This document shows positions 54,292 to 64,000 of a DNA stretch of 64,000 bases, in pieces. The stretch spans positions 1-64,000 of the forward strand of contig NZ_VTQX01000004.1 in the NCBI RefSeq assembly GCF_008764295.1. The letters are read 5' to 3'. The translations under genes were made by a program, and so were the position numbers. Source of the stretch: Bacillus methanolicus (GTDB lineage: Bacteria > Bacillota > Bacilli > Bacillales > Cytobacillaceae). Numbering within the stretch: the stretch's first letter is position 1; every line of letters begins with the position of its first letter. Under the pieces are notes generated by a model, which saw nothing but the letters and a program-made list of their open reading frames with translations, ran no database searches and was not told where the DNA came from.

Positions 54292-55337
54292 ACCTCCACA
54301 TCATACGGCTCATAGTCTTTTCTTAGTGGATGACCTACCCAATCTTCACCAAGCATAATGCGGTGTAAATTCGGATGATTGATAAACTTAATTCCTAATA
54401 AATCATACGCTTCACATTCAGGCCAATTTGCTCCAGCCCAAAGCGGACATAAAGATTCTATCGTTGGTTCATCCCGGTCTAGCTTCACTTTCACAGCCAC
54501 TGATTGGCTGTTTTTATAAGAATATAAGTGGACATATACTTCCATGTGGGTCTCGTAATCGACACCATGCAATTCTGATAAGTAATCAAAGCCTAACTGT
54601 TCATTATATTTAAGAAATTGGACCACTTTATAATAAGTCTCCCGTTTCGCAACAAGGGTTGGAACATCCTTGGAGAGCCTATTAATATAAGAATCTTCCA
54701 AAACATCGTTTCCAAGATGCTCTTCTATTACTTTCACATATTTATCAAGATAAGGTTGATTGGCTGAAGGCTTTTCCTCTGCAACAGGCGCTTCAGCTCC
54801 TTTTCCCCCAGCTTTTGCTCTGGCAGCTGCGGCGGCCTTTGCCTTCGCGGCAGCAATAGCCTTCGCCTTTTCATCATCGCTCGCTGCTCCACCTTCTTGT
54901 TTCCCTTTCGCAGCGGCTTTCGCTTTCGCGGCCGCTGCAGCTTTTGCTTTTGCAGCTGCGATTGCCTTCGCTTTCGCATCGTCCCCATCGGCTTCTGAAC
55001 TTTCTTGTTTCGCTCTAGCGGCCTTTGCCTTGGCTGCTGCGGCGGCCTTTGCCTTCGCGGCAGCGGCTGCTTTCTTCTTCGCTAGGTCTTCCTCTTCTGG
55101 GTCCTCTGATTCTGACCCTGCCTGTTGTTCCTCTGCCTTCTTCTTTGCCAATGCCGCCGCCTTCGCTTTCGCCGCTGCGGCTGCTTTCTTCTTCGCTAGA
55201 TCTTCCTCTTCCAGGGCTGCCGCTCCCGACACCTCTGATTCCTGCTGTTCTCTTGCTTTCTTCTTTGCTAGCGCCGCTGCCTTTGCTTTTTCAGCTGCTT
55301 CCTTCTTTAACTGTTCTAAATCTTTCTCTCCGCTCAT
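54288..55337 (-). CDS. nuoC: NADH-quinone oxidoreductase subunit C with long Ala/Lys-rich N-terminal extension
   Basis: 349 residues. The last 150 or so are the normal NuoC (30-kDa) fold (FDYLSELHGVDYETHMEVYVHLYS; CPLWAGANWPECEAYDLLGIKF; HPLRKDYEPYDVEV). The first 195 or so are low complexity, built of repeats such as AKAKAAALAKKKA and AIAAAKAKAAAAAKAKA separated by acidic spacers (EEEDLAKKKAAAAA, SEADGDDAKAKA). The extension likely forms a long helix or coiled coil. 3 bases after nuoB. Confidence 0.93.
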   Translation of the reverse strand: MSGEKDLEQLKKEAAEKAKAAALAKKKAREQQESEVSGAAALEEEDLAKKKAAAAAKAKAAALAKKKAEEQQAGSESEDPEEEDLAKKKAAAAAKAKAAAAAKAKAARAKQESSEADGDDAKAKAIAAAKAKAAAAAKAKAAAKGKQEGGAASDDEKAKAIAAAKAKAAAAARAKAGGKGAEAPVAEEKPSANQPYLDKYVKVIEEHLGNDVLEDSYINRLSKDVPTLVAKRETYYKVVQFLKYNEQLGFDYLSELHGVDYETHMEVYVHLYSYKNSQSVAVKVKLDRDEPTIESLCPLWAGANWPECEAYDLLGIKFINHPNLHRIMLGEDWVGHPLRKDYEPYDVEV

Positions 55338-55340
55338 CGA

Positions 55341-55853
55341 TTAGATCACCTTCTTCCCGGTCTTCGCCTCGTAACGGATTTTCTCTTTTAATTTATTAAT
55401 TCCATAAATTAGGGCTGCAGGATTCGGTGGGCATCCTGGAATATAGACATCCACTGGAACGATTTGGTCAACCCCTTTAACCACTGAATAGGACTTTACA
55501 TAGGGACCCCCTGCGGTTGCACAAGAACCCATGGCAATCACCCATTTTGGTTCCGCCATTTGATCGTAAAGTCGCCTTACAATTGGTGCCATTTTTTTTG
55601 TTACCGTTCCCGAAACAATCATGACATCCGATTGACGCGGTGAGTTGCGATAAAAGGTTCCATAACGATCTAAATCATAATGCGCACTACTAGACGCCAT
55701 CATTTCGATGGCACAACAAGCAAGCCCGAATGTCATTGGCCACAATGAATTACTCCGAGCCCAGCCTTTTATTTGTTCAAGTGATGCCATTAAAACCGAT
55801 CGCTTTACCTCTTCCATTTCTTCTGGTGAAATATTCTCTAGTCTTAAATCCAT
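55341..55853 (-). CDS. nuoB: NADH-quinone oxidoreductase subunit B
   Basis: 170 residues from ATG 55853 (AAGGTG 5 bases upstream; an in-frame Met lies 7 codons earlier). Carries the N2 4Fe-4S cluster: tandem Cys in [23 protein letters not shown] and [11 protein letters not shown]. Overlaps the nuoA stop by 10 bases. Confidence 0.95.
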   Translation of the reverse strand: MDLRLENISPEEMEEVKRSVLMASLEQIKGWARSNSLWPMTFGLACCAIEMMASSSAHYDLDRYGTFYRNSPRQSDVMIVSGTVTKKMAPIVRRLYDQMAEPKWVIAMGSCATAGGPYVKSYSVVKGVDQIVPVDVYIPGCPPNPAALIYGINKLKEKIRYEAKTGKKVI

Positions 55854-56218
55854 TTTAGCACCTTCTTCTTCCATGCATAGACAAGTCCGATAAGTAGCAT
55901 AAATACGAAAATAAGCATTTCTATTAAAGCAAAAATCCCAAGCTTTTCATAGGCAACTGCCCATGGATACAAAAAGACCGTTTCCACATCAAAAATGACG
56001 AATAACAGGGCAAAAATATAGTAACGAACATTAAATTGAATGAGCGAGTCATTAAATGGATCGTTACCGCTTTCGTATGTGGTATATTTTGCATCCGAAG
56101 GAACACTTGGACGTAAAAGTTTCGCTAAAAATAGCGCCACCACTGGTAATAATACCCCGAGACATAGAAACACTACTACAATCAGATAGTTATTCTGATA
56201 TAAGTTTAAAAGTTCCAT
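55844..56218 (-). CDS. nuoA: NADH-quinone oxidoreductase subunit A
   Basis: 124 residues, three membrane helices. [45 protein letters not shown] is the family core. First gene of the operon nuoABCDHIJKLMN. nuoE, nuoF and nuoG are absent, as usual in Bacillaceae. Confidence 0.96.
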   Translation of the reverse strand: MELLNLYQNNYLIVVVFLCLGVLLPVVALFLAKLLRPSVPSDAKYTTYESGNDPFNDSLIQFNVRYYIFALLFVIFDVETVFLYPWAVAYEKLGIFALIEMLIFVFMLLIGLVYAWKKKVLKWI

Positions 56219-56277
56219 ACCCCTTCCCCTCCAAAGTAGTATAACTTTTCAAAACTTTATAACTTGTAACCGAATTC

Positions 56278-56306
56278 ATTATAACATTGTTACAAACTTG
56301 TGTCGA
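56278..56306 (-). promoter_or_regulatory. sigma-A promoter of the nuo operon
   Basis: Minus strand TCGACA (56306-56301), 17 bp, TATAAT (56283-56278); 11 of 12 consensus positions. Confidence 0.75.
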
Positions 56307-56710
56307 TAAAGCCTAGACACTTTTAAAATGACATTCTTCCATTTTTTTGATAGTAAATATTTTCCTCCACGTCATCAAAAAGCACCTCTCTATCCAGTCT
56401 ATGCACAGCTTCATTTTTTATTTAAAACTAGTTCCATAAACTTGTCTGTGAGAATTGTCAATAATTGTTCACTTTTTAACGATCTATTTTAGTAGGATGA
56501 TTGTAGCCATGGAATAATGAGGTTTTTAAGAGGATCTCGTTACGGCAGTTGGTGGAGATTACGCTTTTTAGTGATTGTGCTTGTTTTGTTGATCATCGAA
56601 CGTTGTTTCATTTTTTACCGATCACTTCACTTATTCCTGTTATTTGGATAAATATGGAACGAACAAGATGCAGACACGATTCCCTTTAATATCAGCTCTG
56701 TAATCACGAT

Positions 56711-56746
56711 AAAAAACACCTTCCGACTAATCGTCGAAAGGTGTTT
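56711..56746 (-). terminator. terminator of the atp operon
   Basis: Stem AAACACCTT/AAGGTGTTT with inner CGAC/GTCG (56714-56746) immediately after atpC; T-run (TTTTTT) on the minus-strand exit side. Confidence 0.88.
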
Positions 56747-56748
56747 AT

Positions 56749-57153
<405 letters not shown>

Positions 57154-57172
57154 TTACCCTCCTGGTCCTAGT

Positions 57173-58609
<1,437 letters not shown>

Positions 58610-58718
58610 TCACGTTCTCATAGCAAATAGAGTAGGAAGTCTAGGCTTCCTAACCTCCAATAAAATTTATGTTCTAATTCTTGCTCAATAGCTCAGTTTA
58701 CTCGCCGACTAAGCTATA

Positions 58719-59576
<858 letters not shown>

Positions 59577-59651
59577 TCAGTTCTCACCACCTTATCAAGA
59601 TTGTTCGGTTAAAGTACCTTTTAGGTTACTCCAACTCCTTTTTAGACGATA

Positions 59652-61175
<1,524 letters not shown>

Positions 61176-61229
61176 CTACGAATAGAATGCGTCAACATGA
61201 CGCAATACGGTTCTAATAACAATAGGTTA

Positions 61230-61766
61230 TTAACCTAAAAGTTTACGTTCTAAGCGCTCAAGTTTGCCGCTTAAGCTGCCATCAAAAATACGATTCCCAA
61301 TGCGGATTTTAACTCCACCAAGCAAATTAGAATCGACAATATTATTAATACGAAGAGCTGATTTGCCTACTTTTTTTGCAAAAGTCGAAGATAATGCAGC
61401 ACGCTCCGCCTCTGTTAACGGGCGAGTGGTAAAAACCTTAGCCTCTGCAACTCCTCTTTCTTCGTTTGCCAATTGAATAAATTCATCGGCTATCGCTGCA
61501 ATCTCATCTTCACGATGACGTTCAATTAATAGCATAAGTGTATTTAACACGAATGTGTTCATTTTAGAGAATGCCGTTTTTAAAATCTCTTTCTTCTGTT
61601 CAATTGGAAGCTTAGGAGACTTTAACACAGCTTGCAACTCTGCATTATCTGCTACTACCTCTTTTACTACACGAAGCTCTGCTTCCATCTGGTCAAGAAG
61701 TTGATGTTCTTTGGAAAGCTGGAAAAGAGCTGTTGCATAGCGTTTTGCTACACTTGAGCTACTCAT
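61230..61766 (-). CDS. atpH: F1Fo ATP synthase subunit delta
   Basis: 178 residues. KRYATALFQLSKEH at the N-terminus and NIVDSNLLGGVKIRIGNRIFDGSLSGKLERL at the C-terminus. Peripheral-stalk subunit; 2 bases after atpF. Confidence 0.96.
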   Translation of the reverse strand: MSSSSVAKRYATALFQLSKEHQLLDQMEAELRVVKEVVADNAELQAVLKSPKLPIEQKKEILKTAFSKMNTFVLNTLMLLIERHREDEIAAIADEFIQLANEERGVAEAKVFTTRPLTEAERAALSSTFAKKVGKSALRINNIVDSNLLGGVKIRIGNRIFDGSLSGKLERLERKLLG

Positions 61767-61768
61767 CT

Positions 61769-62452
<684 letters not shown>

Positions 62453-62531
62453 TCAGGTTTTATTTAAGATAAAGGAAAGGCGAAGCTCCTAAATAGATCA
62501 TCTTCGCCATTTGCTAAAACTATATACCCTA

Positions 62532-62786
<255 letters not shown>

Positions 62787-62810
62787 TCAATATATATTGA
62801 ACCTATATCA

Positions 62811-63524
<714 letters not shown>

Positions 63525-63527
63525 TTA

Positions 63528-63917
63528 TCACCTCTCTTTTCTCTGTTTAGAAAGTAAAAATTTTGTAAAAAGAAAATCTATCATAATGACTATGTAAGAT
63601 GTCATTAATCCAAAAACTACACTATAAAAATGAAACATTTCTGGATATTTCAAGGCTATCATAACTGCTAAGACGGCTGTCGCCATTCTTGAGAACATCC
63701 CAAGGGAACGAACTCTTTCTCCTCTTACAACAGCCTCTCCGAACCTTTCCATCCGTTTGGCCAAGAGCCACAAATTAAACAGACTCAAGGATGTGCCTAA
63801 AATTAGACCGAGAAATATTGACTTATAGTCAGTAAAGCCCCAACCAAGCACATAGAAGGATAACAAAAAAAATAAGCTTCTTTGCTGCCTCATGTATGTT
63901 GTTTTAATATCCTGCAT
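63528..63917 (-). CDS. atpI: ATP synthase assembly protein I
   Basis: 129 residues with four membrane helices. LGLILGTSLSLFNLWLLAKRMERFGEAV and MFSRMATAVLAVMIALKYPEMFHFYSVVFGLMTSYIVIM fit AtpI of Bacilli, a chaperone for the c-ring. Starts 3 bases after the AtpZ-like stop. Confidence 0.88.
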   Translation of the reverse strand: MQDIKTTYMRQQRSLFFLLSFYVLGWGFTDYKSIFLGLILGTSLSLFNLWLLAKRMERFGEAVVRGERVRSLGMFSRMATAVLAVMIALKYPEMFHFYSVVFGLMTSYIVIMIDFLFTKFLLSKQRKER

Positions 63918-63920
63918 TAT

Positions 63921-64000
63921 CTATTCTCCCGAAAAAAAATGTTGGATTAAGCGAATCGTAGAATATACCCCGACAGTTAGACCGATAAATAAGCCTATGA
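63921..64000 (-). CDS. AtpZ/AtpI-type small membrane protein, 3' end only
   Basis: Only the last 25 codons are in the window, reading IGLFIGLTVGVYSTIRLIQHF and then FSGE-stop. This is the usual C-terminus of AtpZ-like proteins preceding atpI in Bacillaceae. The gene continues beyond the right edge. Confidence 0.65.
   Translation of the reverse strand, partial: IGLFIGLTVGVYSTIRLIQHFFSGE

Larger units (their letters stand above)
56219..56748. other. intergenic stretch between atp and nuo operons
   Basis: 530 bp containing the nuo promoter at the left and the atp terminator at the right; the middle shows nothing recognisable. Confidence 0.6.

Noticed and set aside
54760-55344. 194-codon Ala/Phe-rich frame antisense to nuoC
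   Set aside because: Mirror of the Ala/Lys codon repeats of the nuoC extension.

Overview
The window is a low-GC, Gram-positive, spore-forming bacterium of the family Bacillaceae. The evidence is the sporulation genes spoIIQ, spoIID and spoIIID, the Bacillus-type 11-subunit nuo operon, a Bacillus-ordered atp operon, mbl, flhO/flhP, and gene order matching the Bacillus subtilis ywqB-ywqA-ssbB-ywpF-fabZ-flhPO-mbl-spoIIID-spoIIQ-spoIID-murAA-ywmB-ywzB-atp stretch. I cannot name the species. No rRNA, tRNA, CRISPR array or intact insertion sequence was seen.

Layout. Positions 1-1.4 kb hold the 3' end of a class III lanthipeptide synthetase gene (broken at the left edge), a 39-codon precursor gene with two labionin-type Ser-x2-Ser-xn-Cys motifs, and a small membrane protein. 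Positions 1.5-6.1 kb hold a lipoprotein and an LXG polymorphic toxin island: a full-length LXG toxin with a WHH nuclease tip and SUKH-type immunity gene, then a displaced, frameshifted second nuclease tip with its own immunity gene. Positions 6.4-10.8 kb hold two SLH-anchored surface enzymes (subtilisin-like protease, cell-wall amidase) and a secreted protein. Positions 11-13.8 kb hold a sigma-70-like factor and a MEDS-domain histidine kinase whose reading frame is broken at an A7 run. Positions 13.8-20.8 kb hold an AlkD-like protein, galU/gtaB, a YknWX-like membrane/adaptor pair and a glutamate-type symporter. Positions 21-27.5 kb hold a candidate small RNA, the ywqB/ywqA pair, ssbB (with a ComK-type box) and ywpF. 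Positions 27.5-33.4 kb hold a two-gene unknown cassette, fabZ (with a FapR-type operator over its ribosome-binding site), an EpuA-like gene, flhO/flhP (SigD-type promoter), mbl and spoIIID. Positions 34-38.6 kb hold a symporter operon (DUF4212 + SSS + CNMP/CBS/DUF294 + DEDDh exonuclease) with a cre-like site. Positions 39-45 kb hold spoIIQ, a vanZ-like gene, spoIID, murAA, ywmB and ywzB. From 45.9 kb to the right edge, everything is on the minus strand: nuoABCDHIJKLMN and then atpIBEFHAGDC, with the end of an AtpZ-like gene at the very edge.

How it fits together. The right half is core energy metabolism (proton-pumping NADH-dehydrogenase-like complex without NuoEFG, and F1Fo ATP synthase), cell envelope and sporulation genes. 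The left third is accessory: peptide natural product, secreted toxins and surface proteins. Three intergenic degenerate arrays of different sequence share a 20-21 bp period (14.7, 19.2 and 28.9 kb). Two of them share a TACGGTTTACA-like edge motif. This is the signal least explained by known feature types.
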